Translations under genes and position numbers: made by a program
The notes under the pieces: generated by a model
The model's input: the letters and a program-made list of their open reading frames with translations, nothing else
Told to the model about the DNA's origin: nothing
The model's database searches: none
Origin: Planctomycetota bacterium
GTDB lineage: Bacteria > Planctomycetota > Planctomycetia > Pirellulales > Pirellulaceae
NCBI GenBank assembly: GCA_026692885.1
Contig: JAPLNJ010000151.1
Location: forward strand, 1-6,512
Length of the DNA: 6,512 nt
Reading direction: 5' to 3'
In this document: piece after piece, positions 1 through 5,772 of the stretch
Layout of the letters: each line of letters starts with the position of its first letter
Numbering within the stretch: the stretch's first letter is position 1

Positions 1-443
1 CATCGAATCGGAGCATGGCTCGTGATCGTGTCCCGCACTCGCTGGCGGAAGGCCCGGTAGGACGGCGGTCTGGCGAAGAAGTACAGGTGCGAACGGCACT
101 CACAGTCGGACGCACCAAATCCCACCATCGGCATCGTCGCACCGCGAAGCCTGCCCATCACTTCTGCCCAGTGGCATTCCTGGCGGTCCTGGTCCACCGT
201 GAACCAGACCGCCACCAAGTCTGTTGCCGCCCGCAGATAGTCGATGTGCCACCGCAGTCTCTTTGCTGTGGCTTGGTGCCGAGACACCCGTGCTGCCAGC
301 CCACCGGAACCGAAGGCACTGCCCACGTACACGTACCAGCCGGGCACAACCTGCAGGCGTCCAAAGCTGCCGGCGCTGATTTCGCTCTCGATTGCTGATA
401 CCAGCAGCAGTGCGTAGGTCCCTGGCTCGGCGGGCAACGGCAT
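1..443 (-). CDS. GIY-YIG nuclease family protein (DUF123 type), C-terminus beyond window
   Basis: This reading frame has no stop inside the window and gives 147 complete codons. It shows the DUF123 layout: an opening GTYALLL (residues 8-14), a YVYVGSAFGSGGLAAR block (37-52) containing the YIG-like Y39-V-G41 and the conserved Arg52, then RHQATAKRLRWHIDYL (55-70), and a terminal FGASDCECRSHLYFF (109-123) with the two cysteines and histidine typical of this subfamily. GIY-YIG domains cleave DNA, but the biological role of DUF123 proteins is not settled. The usual family length is about 130-150 residues, so nearly all of it is present. The ATG at 443 is preceded by AGGA (minus strand, 455-452) at 8-nt spacing; an in-frame GTG at 470 is the alternative. 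It is divergent from the AAA+ gene, so it may be a neighbour and not part of the downstream module. Family assignment is firm; function is not. Confidence 0.9.
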   Translation of the reverse strand, partial: MPLPAEPGTYALLLVSAIESEISAGSFGRLQVVPGWYVYVGSAFGSGGLAARVSRHQATAKRLRWHIDYLRAATDLVAVWFTVDQDRQECHWAEVMGRLRGATMPMVGFGASDCECRSHLYFFARPPSYRAFRQRVRDTITSHAPIR

Positions 444-504
444 GGCGTAGGTCCTGTCACGTTTCAACACAACTTTCCAAGCATCGTAACGCGAGGTTTA
501 CCTG
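444..504. promoter_or_regulatory. Divergent intergenic region between nuclease and AAA+ genes
   Basis: These 61 bases separate two divergent start codons, so they probably hold the 5' signals for both genes. A GAGG at 493-496 is the likely ribosome binding site for the ATG at 505, and the complement of 452-455 gives AGGA for the minus-strand gene. The middle (462-482) is locally AT-richer than the surroundings. I cannot identify convincing -35/-10 pairs on either strand. Confidence 0.45.
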
Positions 505-2004
505 ATGTCACTCAAACAACATCTGGCGGAGTACATCTCCGCCTGTTTCACGGGCCTGTGGGTGCAGTCGCACGAGCACGACGATGCCCTGGCCGAAATC
601 GCCCAGATGTGCCGCGACAACGACTGGCGGCTCGCCGTCTGGGACGTTGAACGCGGCTTGCACCTGCCCGGTCAGGCTAACGCTCAGACGACCGACGCTG
701 GCGGCAACGATCCGCTGGCCGCTATCCGCTCCCTGAATGCGCTGGCCACGCCAGACAGCTCGGCCATTCTCGTGCTGGTCAATTTCCACCGGTATCTGCA
801 TTCCGCGGAGATCGTGCAGGCCCTGGCCCAGCAGATCAGCTCAGGAAAGACCAGCCGGACATTTGTGGTCATCTTGTCCGCGGTCCTGCAGGTCCCGACC
901 GAACTGGAGAAGGTATTCGTGATTCTGGAGCATGAACTGCCGAGCCGGGAGCAACTGGCGGCGATCGCCCGTGGCATTGCCGTGGAAGACGGCGAATTGC
1001 CGGAAGGCCCGGAGTTTGACACGGTGTTGGATGCTGCTGCCGGGTTGACCCGCTATGAGGCGGAATCCGCGTACAGCCTGTCCCTGGTCCGCCACGGTCG
1101 AGTGGCGCCCGAAGCGATTTGGGAACTGAAGTCGGGAATGCTAAAGAAAAGCGGCCTGCTCACGTTGCACCGCAGCAGCGAAGACTTTAGCAGCCTCGGC
1201 GGTCTCGCCGGTCTGAAAGCGTTCTGCAAACGGTCGCTGCTCCAGCCCGGTCGCAGCAACCCGCTCAAGCGTCCCAGGGGCGTGTTACTGCTCGGCGTTC
1301 CAGGCACAGGAAAGAGCGCCTTCGCCAAGGCACTCGGCCGCGAGTCGGGACGTCCGACGCTGGTCCTGGACGTGGGCTCGCTGATGGGTTCGCTGGTCGG
1401 CTCGACGGAAGCGAACATCCGGCAAGCCCTGCGGATCGCCGACGCGATGTCCCCGTGCATCCTGTTCTGTGACGAGGTCGAGAAGGCCCTCAGCGGCGTA
1501 GCCAACTCCGGGCAGACGGACTCGGGCGTGTCGGCCCGGCTGTTCGGTTCACTGCTGACGTGGATGAACGACCACACCACGGACGTGTACCTGGTTGCCA
1601 CGTGCAATGACATCTCGAAGCTGCCGCCCGAATTCGGAAGGGCCGAGAGGTTTGATGGAATCTTCTTCCTGAACCTGCCGGGCCTGCAGGAGCGTCGAGT
1701 GATCTGGGATCTGTACCTGGGGCAGTTCGAGTTGGACCCGAGACAGAAGCTGCCCACTGACGAACAGTGGACCGGAGCGGAAATCCGGAGCTGCTGTCGT
1801 CTCGCGGCTCTACTCGACGTGCCGCTGGTGCAGGCCGCCCAGAACGTCGTGCCCGTGGCAGCGACGGCGGCCGAGTCCGTCGAGCGTCTGCGGACCTGGG
1901 CCAGCGGTCGATGCCTGGATGCCGATCACGGTGGCATCTACCAGGGCAACGGCGCCAAGTCCACGGCACGCCGGAAGGTCAGCCGCAATCCGCTGAACAA
2001 CTGA
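505..2004 (+). CDS. AAA+ ATPase, Ycf46-like
   Basis: A 499-residue protein with two parts. The N-terminal part (about 1-200) is the degenerate domain seen in Ycf46-like ATPases, including AILVLVNFHRYL near residue 90 and the VPTELEKVFVILEHELPSREQL region near 130-150. The C-terminal part is a classical AAA+ module: Walker A GVPGTGKS (264-271), Walker B CILFCDE (318-324, with D323 and E324), sensor-1 N368 in VATCND, an arginine-finger segment FGRAERFDGIFF (R379, R382), and a sensor-2 stretch TGAEIR (423-428). The block TDSGVSARLFGSLLTWMND just after Walker B is also characteristic. All nucleotide-binding residues look intact, so it should be an active soluble ATPase. Ycf46 is linked to carbon uptake regulation in cyanobacteria; elsewhere its client is unknown. 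The length matches the family. ATG is supported by GAGG 8 nt upstream. A strong terminator follows, so it may form its own transcription unit. Confidence 0.92.
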   Translation: MSLKQHLAEYISACFTGLWVQSHEHDDALAEIAQMCRDNDWRLAVWDVERGLHLPGQANAQTTDAGGNDPLAAIRSLNALATPDSSAILVLVNFHRYLHSAEIVQALAQQISSGKTSRTFVVILSAVLQVPTELEKVFVILEHELPSREQLAAIARGIAVEDGELPEGPEFDTVLDAAAGLTRYEAESAYSLSLVRHGRVAPEAIWELKSGMLKKSGLLTLHRSSEDFSSLGGLAGLKAFCKRSLLQPGRSNPLKRPRGVLLLGVPGTGKSAFAKALGRESGRPTLVLDVGSLMGSLVGSTEANIRQALRIADAMSPCILFCDEVEKALSGVANSGQTDSGVSARLFGSLLTWMNDHTTDVYLVATCNDISKLPPEFGRAERFDGIFFLNLPGLQERRVIWDLYLGQFELDPRQKLPTDEQWTGAEIRSCCRLAALLDVPLVQAAQNVVPVAATAAESVERLRTWASGRCLDADHGGIYQGNGAKSTARRKVSRNPLNN

Positions 2005-2031
2005 GCATAGCCTTGGCTCATCACCACTACG

Positions 2032-2080
2032 CCGGCAGACGGTCCATCACGGATCGGCTGCCGGTGTTTCTTTGTTTTTT
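2032..2080 (+). terminator. Intrinsic (rho-independent) terminator after the AAA+ gene
   Basis: The arms CCGGCAG (2032-2038) and CTGCCGG (2058-2064) pair perfectly. After one A.G mismatch the inner arms CGGTCC (2040-2045) and GGATCG (2051-2056) pair with a single G.T wobble, leaving loop ATCAC. That makes 13 pairs in all. A T-rich tail follows at 2065-2080, ending in six T residues. It lies 27 bases past the AAA+ stop codon and ends just before the ribosome binding site of the next gene, so it could also act as an attenuator for that gene. Confidence 0.75.
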
Positions 2081-2091
2081 GGGAGATCAAC

Positions 2092-2430
2092 ATGACCATC
2101 GAATTCTGGCCGAAGCGATTGCTGAAGCCGACACCCAAAAAGCTGACCAGACCACGGCTGCCTCGCCCCCGCAGACCGAAGTTGCCGATTCGCGTAGGCA
2201 AGGCCCACCAAATGCTCTCAGCTGCCGTGCTGCTCTGCGATCACGAAATGGCCTCATGGGTGGACCTGGCTTTCAAACGGCACCAGATCACCGGCACGCC
2301 GGAACAACTGCTGGAGCTTTCGCAGCGGCTGGATGGCTTGATGGAGCCGTTGCCAGCGGTTGCCACGCCGGCTGTTTCTTTCCCAAGCCCCGGTAGTCAC
2401 ACGACTGCCGGGGCTGTCGTCGTTTCTTGA
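2092..2430 (+). CDS. Small basic, proline-rich N-terminus protein of unknown function
   Basis: A 112-residue protein I do not recognise. Residues 7-33 are a Pro/Lys/Arg-rich stretch (about half basic or proline), a tail type often used to bind nucleic acid or acidic partners. Residues 34-90 look like a compact helical domain: VGKAHQMLSAAVLLCDHE, then WVDLAFKRHQITGTPEQLLELSQRLDGL. The last 25 residues are low-complexity Ala/Val/Pro/Ser and are encoded across the hairpin at 2386-2415, so this end may be unconstrained. No signal peptide or membrane segment is seen. The start is well supported: GGGAG at 2081-2085 lies 6 nt before the ATG. It sits between a terminator upstream and a hairpin at its own 3' end, which suggests a short separate transcript or a regulated leader to the next gene. 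No function can be assigned. Confidence 0.65.
   Translation: MTIEFWPKRLLKPTPKKLTRPRLPRPRRPKLPIRVGKAHQMLSAAVLLCDHEMASWVDLAFKRHQITGTPEQLLELSQRLDGLMEPLPAVATPAVSFPSPGSHTTAGAVVVS
2386..2428 (+). terminator. Perfect 13-bp hairpin overlapping a CDS 3' end, terminator-like
   Basis: AGCCCCGGTAGTC (2386-2398) pairs throughout with GACTGCCGGGGCT (2403-2415), with one T.G wobble and an ACAC tetraloop. A short T-rich run (CGTTTCTT, 2421-2428) follows, separated from the stem by five bases, so the U-tract is weak and displaced. The structure lies inside the last codons of the 112-residue protein gene. Termination is the simplest reading; mRNA 3'-end protection is an alternative. Confidence 0.55.
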
Positions 2431-2470
2431 CACGTTCATCGCTGTTACCGAATCACGGAGACCACCGTCC

Positions 2471-3418
2471 ATGCCCACCACCCTACTCGAACAAGCCGTC
2501 GTCCGACCCTCGACATCGCCGTCGCAGCGGCTGCGGACCACGATGGCGGCCGTGCGCGTGTCGCTCAGCTGGCTGGGCGTCCGCAAGACGTTGACCGCCG
2601 AACAGCGATCCCAGGCCGCCGATACGTTCGGTGCCGAGGGAGCGTTCCTGTCGGCCGGCAAGAAGCTGCTGGATACGACGCACCCGGCTTTCAAGGCCGT
2701 GACGGCGATCAAGGGCCGCATCATCGCCTTGTGGAAGTCGATGTCGCTGCCGTACCCGGAGCCCGGCATCCGGCTGATTCGGCAAGACCAGATCGAGACG
2801 TTCAACGCCCAGATCGAGTCGCTCAAGGACGAACTCGACGTGGCCGTCCGGCAGCTGGACGAGCACTTCGCCGAACTGAAAGCAGCGGCCCGCGACCGAC
2901 TGGGATCGCTCTACAACCCCGCCGACTACCCGGCCAGCCTGCTGGGTTTGTTCCAGGTGGCCTGGGACTATCCGGCGTTGGAGCCTCCGGACTACCTGGC
3001 CCAGCTCAACCCGGAGATCTACCGGCAAGAGTGCGAGCGGGTTTCCGCCCGTTTCGACGAGGCGGTGCAGTTAGCCGAACAGGCGTTTATCGAAGAACTG
3101 CAGGACCTGGTTTCGCACCTGACAGAGCGGCTCACCGGTCAAGCCGACAGTCGTCCGAAAGTGTTCAGGGATTCGGCCATCACGAACCTGACCGAGTTCT
3201 TCCAGCGGTTCCGCAGCCTGAACGTCCGTAGCAACGACCAGCTCGACGCCCTGGTCGCCCAATGCCAACAGATCGTCCGGGGCGTGGAGCCGCAGGCGCT
3301 GCGTGACAGTCAGAACGTGCGGCAGCGTGTGGCGACGCAACTGTCGCAAGTCGAGAACGTGCTGGATACGCTTCTGTTGGACCGTCCCCGACGCAACATC
3401 CTGCGTCGGCCCAAGTGA
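2471..3418 (+). CDS. Helical coiled-coil protein, tentatively DUF3150-like
   Basis: A 315-residue, almost wholly helical cytoplasmic protein without signal peptide or membrane segment. It opens with a short variable tail, then a VRVSLSWLGVRKTLTAEQ segment (28-45) and FLSAGKKLLDTTHPAFKAV (59-77). The order 'W-x-G-x-R/K, x-Lt-x-e, then a Lys-x-Leu before a short helix' recalls DUF3150 proteins of phages and integrative elements, which often sit beside AAA ATPases. This similarity is from memory and tentative. Residues 103-145 are a likely coiled coil (FNAQIESLKDELDVAVRQLD), 148-175 hold aromatic/proline-rich YNPADYP and AWDYPALEPPDYLAQ, and 185-305 are further long helices ending in a basic tail (RPRRNILRRPK). 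I chose the ATG at 2471, with GGAG at 2457-2460, over an in-frame start at 2360 because the latter lies inside the preceding gene and hairpin. Its stop codon overlaps the ribosome binding site of the next gene. Confidence 0.82.
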   Translation: MPTTLLEQAVVRPSTSPSQRLRTTMAAVRVSLSWLGVRKTLTAEQRSQAADTFGAEGAFLSAGKKLLDTTHPAFKAVTAIKGRIIALWKSMSLPYPEPGIRLIRQDQIETFNAQIESLKDELDVAVRQLDEHFAELKAAARDRLGSLYNPADYPASLLGLFQVAWDYPALEPPDYLAQLNPEIYRQECERVSARFDEAVQLAEQAFIEELQDLVSHLTERLTGQADSRPKVFRDSAITNLTEFFQRFRSLNVRSNDQLDALVAQCQQIVRGVEPQALRDSQNVRQRVATQLSQVENVLDTLLLDRPRRNILRRPK

Positions 3419-3420
3419 GG
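3417..3420 (+). promoter_or_regulatory. Ribosome binding site overlapping upstream stop codon
   Basis: GAGG overlaps the TGA stop of the 315-residue gene and lies 9 nt before the ATG at 3430. It favours that ATG over the in-frame GTG at 3415 and indicates translational coupling of the two genes. Confidence 0.6.
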
Positions 3421-3429
3421 CGGCACGCC

Positions 3430-3741
3430 ATGCAACTCGTCATCACACCCAGCGGGGCCGTCCGGTGCGTGTACTCCGGGGAGATCGACCTCACTGCCCT
3501 GGGCAGCCCCATCATCACGCGCGCGTCGCATGTCGAAGTCGATGATCAGAACCGGTGGTGGGCTGACCTGTCGCCGGTGAACGGTCCCCGGCTGGGGCCC
3601 TTTCCCTTCGGCTGCCGGGACCAAGCTCTGGACGCCGAACGGCACTGGCTGGAAGCCCACTGGTTACTCTCACCGGAGCCCAGCGACGTTTCCGGACGTG
3701 ATCTTACCTACGCTACCACAAGGCCCTCGCTGGCAGGCTAG
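3430..3741 (+). CDS. Small conserved-looking protein of unknown function (103 aa)
   Basis: The 103-residue product begins with a beta-rich stretch (LVITPSGAVRCVYSGEIDL, 3-21), then ITRASHVEVD (29-38), WWADLSPVNGPRLGPFPF (43-60) and a final helix, LDAERHWLEAHWLL (67-80); the last 20 residues look disordered. The tidy strand-strand-helix order and the fixed-looking tryptophans and glycines suggest a real folded domain of about 80 residues. I have an impression of similar small proteins recurring in planctomycete genomic islands, but I know no name or function. It lacks a signal peptide, so it is probably cytoplasmic. It starts 11 nt after the upstream stop, with a shared ribosome binding site, so it is co-translated with the helical protein and is likely to work with it. 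It is followed by a 245-bp non-coding gap. Confidence 0.78.
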   Translation: MQLVITPSGAVRCVYSGEIDLTALGSPIITRASHVEVDDQNRWWADLSPVNGPRLGPFPFGCRDQALDAERHWLEAHWLLSPEPSDVSGRDLTYATTRPSLAG

Positions 3742-3986
3742 CCCAAGAAAGGCCCCGGAAAAGCGTCTACGGCATCTTCGGGCGTTCAGGCTCCTGGACC
3801 CTTGGTGCCAGTTTGCGCTTTTCCCTGACGTCGCCAGGGCCACAGAACGGGTTCTTGGCGGTCAGGACACGCCGGCCGTCCCACACCAACTGCCACAAAA
3901 CCGCCTATCTTTCCCAGTCTCTCGCCGCGACCTCGCTCGATGGGCCGTGGCTGTTTCGTCCCCAGCAACAACGTGGAGCCCTCTCT
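3742..3986 (+). other. 245-bp non-coding region with nested inverted repeats
   Basis: No frame here reads like a protein; the open frames crossing it are Arg/Pro-rich shadows. Two inverted repeats are nested: CCAAGAA (3743-3749) with TTCTTGG (3852-3858), and inside them GGAAAAGCG (3757-3765) with CGCTTTTCC (3816-3824). A smaller potential hairpin, CTGG/CCAG (3794-3797 and 3808-3811), lies in the inner loop. A competing helix CCCTG (3823-3827) with CAGGG (3835-3839) would open the end of the second stem. The region could be a structured leader for the next gene, a terminator zone or a small RNA gene; the T-run in the second stem is internal, so it is not a classic terminator. Confidence 0.35.
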
Positions 3987-4214
3987 ATGCCCCAACGCGA
4001 CCCCGATCGTGCGGTGGCAGATGCCACCGGCGAAACCACGTCCGCAGTCCGTCGCCGTGGCCTCGTCGTCATCGCCCCGCGGCGTGACTCCATCGACCCC
4101 GAACCAGATGACGTGCCGCCGCAGTATCTCGACTGGGAGCGGATGCTGGAAACGCGTCCGGTCCATCCAGGCCCTCGTCGCGTCGAGGGCGATCCCTGCG
4201 TAGCTCCGTTCTGA
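3987..4214 (+). CDS. Small hypothetical protein (75 aa)
   Basis: A 75-residue protein with no recognised domain. The first 22 residues are polar and Ala/Asp/Arg-rich, then comes a short hydrophobic strand in RRRGLVVIAPRR (22-33), an acidic linker SIDPEPDDVPPQ (35-46), an aromatic-acidic helix YLDWERMLE (47-55), and a Pro/Arg-rich end. A basic-hydrophobic strand followed by an acidic stretch could be a partner-binding peptide, but this is speculation. The frame is open further upstream to about 3813, but the ATG at 3987 is chosen because GGAG (3974-3977) lies 9 nt before it and the upstream codons read like non-coding sequence. It ends 39 nt before the clamp-like gene, so the two are probably co-transcribed. 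Confidence 0.6.
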   Translation: MPQRDPDRAVADATGETTSAVRRRGLVVIAPRRDSIDPEPDDVPPQYLDWERMLETRPVHPGPRRVEGDPCVAPF

Positions 4215-4241
4215 CTGGATCTGTTTCCTTCGCTCTCACCC

Positions 4242-4247
4242 AGGAGA
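4242..4247 (+). promoter_or_regulatory. Strong ribosome binding site for a TTG start
   Basis: AGGAGA sits 6 nt before the TTG at 4254. No ATG or GTG lies near it in the correct frame, so this site decides the unusual start codon of the clamp-like gene. Confidence 0.7.
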
Positions 4248-4253
4248 AACCTC

Positions 4254-5678
4254 TTGATCACCATCACTCGTTCCCTGGCCCGCCAGCTGCGGGCCGTTCT
4301 TCGTCGGGCCGGGATCGGCAAGGCATACGGTGGCTTCGGCCAGCGGGCCTTGTTCTTGGCCGGCGATGGCACGCTGCGTATCCGTGGCCTGTCCAGCAAC
4401 GCCGCCATCGAATACCAGACTGCCCACCAGGGCGGTTTCATCAAAGCATTGCTGCCGTTGGACCTGCTCGCCGCCTGCGAAGGCAGCCGCCCCGATCCGG
4501 TCCAACTCGACTTCAGCACCGGCGACAAGGTCACCGCCTCATGGACGGACAAACGGGTCCCCGTCGTTCTGGATTTCGCCACGTCCGCCCCGGACGATGC
4601 ACTGCCGCCTTTCCCGCCGTTGCCAGAGGCGTTCACCAGCAACGAGCCCGACCTGTGGCTCGCGTTGCGAGAAGCGGCGGCCACTACGGACCAGCAGCCC
4701 CACCGGTTCGCGCTGAGCTGCGTGCAGCTGTGCGGCTCCAGCGGCAAGATCGTCGCCACCGACGGCCAGCAGGCATTGGTCCAGGCTGGTTTCAGGTTCC
4801 CGTGGACTGACGATTTGCTGGTCCCGGCCTCCGATGTCTTGGGCTGCCGAGAGCTGTCCGACGATCAGCCGATCGAAGTCGGCAGGTCCGAAGACTGGGC
4901 GACTTTCAGGACGGGGCCGTGGACGATTTCGCTGAAGCGGGAGAAGGACGCCCGCTTTCCTGATGTCAGCCGGCACATCGGCGATCCGGCTTCGGCTGCC
5001 TCGCATCTTCGCATTTCGGACAGCGACGGCGACTTCTTGAACGATGCCCTGCCGCGGTTGCCTTGCGAAGACAACACCAACTGCCCGGTCACCCTGGACC
5101 TGAACGGTCAGGTACTGATCCGCGGCAAGGCGGCCGACCAGCCACGGGCAACGGAGCTGGCACTGTCCAACTCGCGGCTGGAAGGCAACGCAATCACCGT
5201 CAACTCGAATCGCGAGTACCTGCTGCGTGCCCTGCGGCTCGGCTTCCGCGACGTGCATTTCTACGGCCGTGAGCAGCCCGTGCTGTGCGACGACGGCCGG
5301 CGCCAGCTCGTGTGGGCGCTCCTGAGCCCGGAGTCCCCAATCCCCGCCAGTCCCGATCTGATCCGCATCGCGTCAATCCAGCGTCAAGCTGACGACCCGA
5401 GCCGGCACCCTCAACCCCGAAGGAGCAAGACCACCGTGTCCGAACCGACAACCCAATCCCCGCCCACCGGCGACAGACCCGTGACGAAGGCCAAGCGTTC
5501 GTCGGCGTCCAAGCGACCGTCGCCCATCGAGCAGGCCATCGCGTTCCGCGATGCCCTGCGCACGGCGGTCGTGCAGGCCAACGAGCTGATACGCAGCCTC
5601 AAGCAACAGAAGCGAGAGGCCCGGCTGGTGCAGACTACGCTCGCCTCGCTGAAGCAACTGCAAAAGGTCGGCGCGTAG
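4254..5678 (+). CDS. DNA polymerase III beta (sliding clamp)-like protein with C-terminal extension
   Basis: A 474-residue protein whose first 360 residues follow the three-domain DnaN layout. In domain 1, FIKALLPLDLLAAC (62-75) resembles the clamp helix. In domain 2, RFALSCVQLC (151-160) followed by KIVATDGQQALV (165-176) matches the hallmark 'R-x-x-L-x-G, then vATDGhRLA' region, and ARFPDVSRHI (233-242) matches the 'kFPdY' step. In domain 3, NREYLLRALRLGF (319-331) and PVLCDDGRRQLVWALLSP (342-359) match 'N-x-x-YLldaL' and the closing 'mPmr' strand. A clamp encircles DNA and tethers polymerases and repair enzymes; whether this divergent one forms a ring is unproven. Residues 361-474 are extra: a disordered Pro/Ser/Lys stretch (380-425), then a basic coiled-coil-like helix (426-472). 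Canonical DnaN is about 366 residues, so this is a paralogue, not the housekeeping gene. Start is TTG. The divergence from DnaN is high, so the assignment rests on motif order. Confidence 0.72.
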   Translation: MITITRSLARQLRAVLRRAGIGKAYGGFGQRALFLAGDGTLRIRGLSSNAAIEYQTAHQGGFIKALLPLDLLAACEGSRPDPVQLDFSTGDKVTASWTDKRVPVVLDFATSAPDDALPPFPPLPEAFTSNEPDLWLALREAAATTDQQPHRFALSCVQLCGSSGKIVATDGQQALVQAGFRFPWTDDLLVPASDVLGCRELSDDQPIEVGRSEDWATFRTGPWTISLKREKDARFPDVSRHIGDPASAASHLRISDSDGDFLNDALPRLPCEDNTNCPVTLDLNGQVLIRGKAADQPRATELALSNSRLEGNAITVNSNREYLLRALRLGFRDVHFYGREQPVLCDDGRRQLVWALLSPESPIPASPDLIRIASIQRQADDPSRHPQPRRSKTTVSEPTTQSPPTGDRPVTKAKRSSASKRPSPIEQAIAFRDALRTAVVQANELIRSLKQQKREARLVQTTLASLKQLQKVGA

Positions 5679-5708
5679 CGCGGCCACGCGTAACGATCCT
5701 GACACACA

Positions 5709-5734
5709 AGCCCGGTCCCTGATCGGACCGGGCT
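5709..5734 (+). terminator. GC-rich hairpin in the gap after the clamp-like gene
   Basis: AGCCCGGTCC (5709-5718) pairs perfectly with GGACCGGGCT (5725-5734) around a CTGATC loop. No T-tract follows (GTACCTGAG), so it is weak as an intrinsic terminator. It lies in the 94-bp gap 5679-5772 and could be an mRNA stability or processing element that uncouples the levels of the flanking genes. Its left arm resembles that of the hairpin at 2386. Confidence 0.45.
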
Positions 5735-5760
5735 GTACCTGAGCACCATCTTCCTTCATG

Positions 5761-5766
5761 AAGGAG
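5761..5766 (+). promoter_or_regulatory. Ribosome binding site that fixes the start at 5773
   Basis: AAGGAG lies 6 nt before the ATG at 5773 and directly after an in-frame ATG at 5758. The upstream ATG has no comparable site, and would translate the ribosome binding site itself, so 5773 is the real start. Confidence 0.75.
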
Positions 5767-5772
5767 TTCAAC

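Noticed and set aside
15..460. Open frames on both strands across the left edge (127 and 100 residues)
   Set aside because: They are shadows of the GIY-YIG frame, which has clear family motifs; their compositions are Arg/Pro/Cys/His-rich without domain signs.
1053..1757. Minus-strand open frame of 234 residues inside the AAA+ gene
   Set aside because: It lies wholly opposite a well-supported ATPase with intact motifs, and its Arg/Ser/Pro-rich product is typical of antisense frames in GC-rich DNA.
2427..2455. TTGACA at 2427-2432 as a -35 promoter element
   Set aside because: The hexamer is perfect, but 16-18 bases downstream there is only GAATCA-like sequence, a poor -10, and transcription would begin almost at the ribosome binding site.
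2360..2470. Longer N-terminus for the 315-residue protein starting at 2360
   Set aside because: It would overlap the preceding gene and the 13-bp hairpin and lacks a ribosome binding site, while the ATG at 2471 has GGAG upstream.
3698..4087. Open frames across the 245-bp gap (plus strand 129 residues; minus strand 3786-4166 and 3905-4759)
   Set aside because: Arg/Pro-rich or low-information translations without recognisable motifs; the longer minus frame overlaps the clamp-like gene in antisense.
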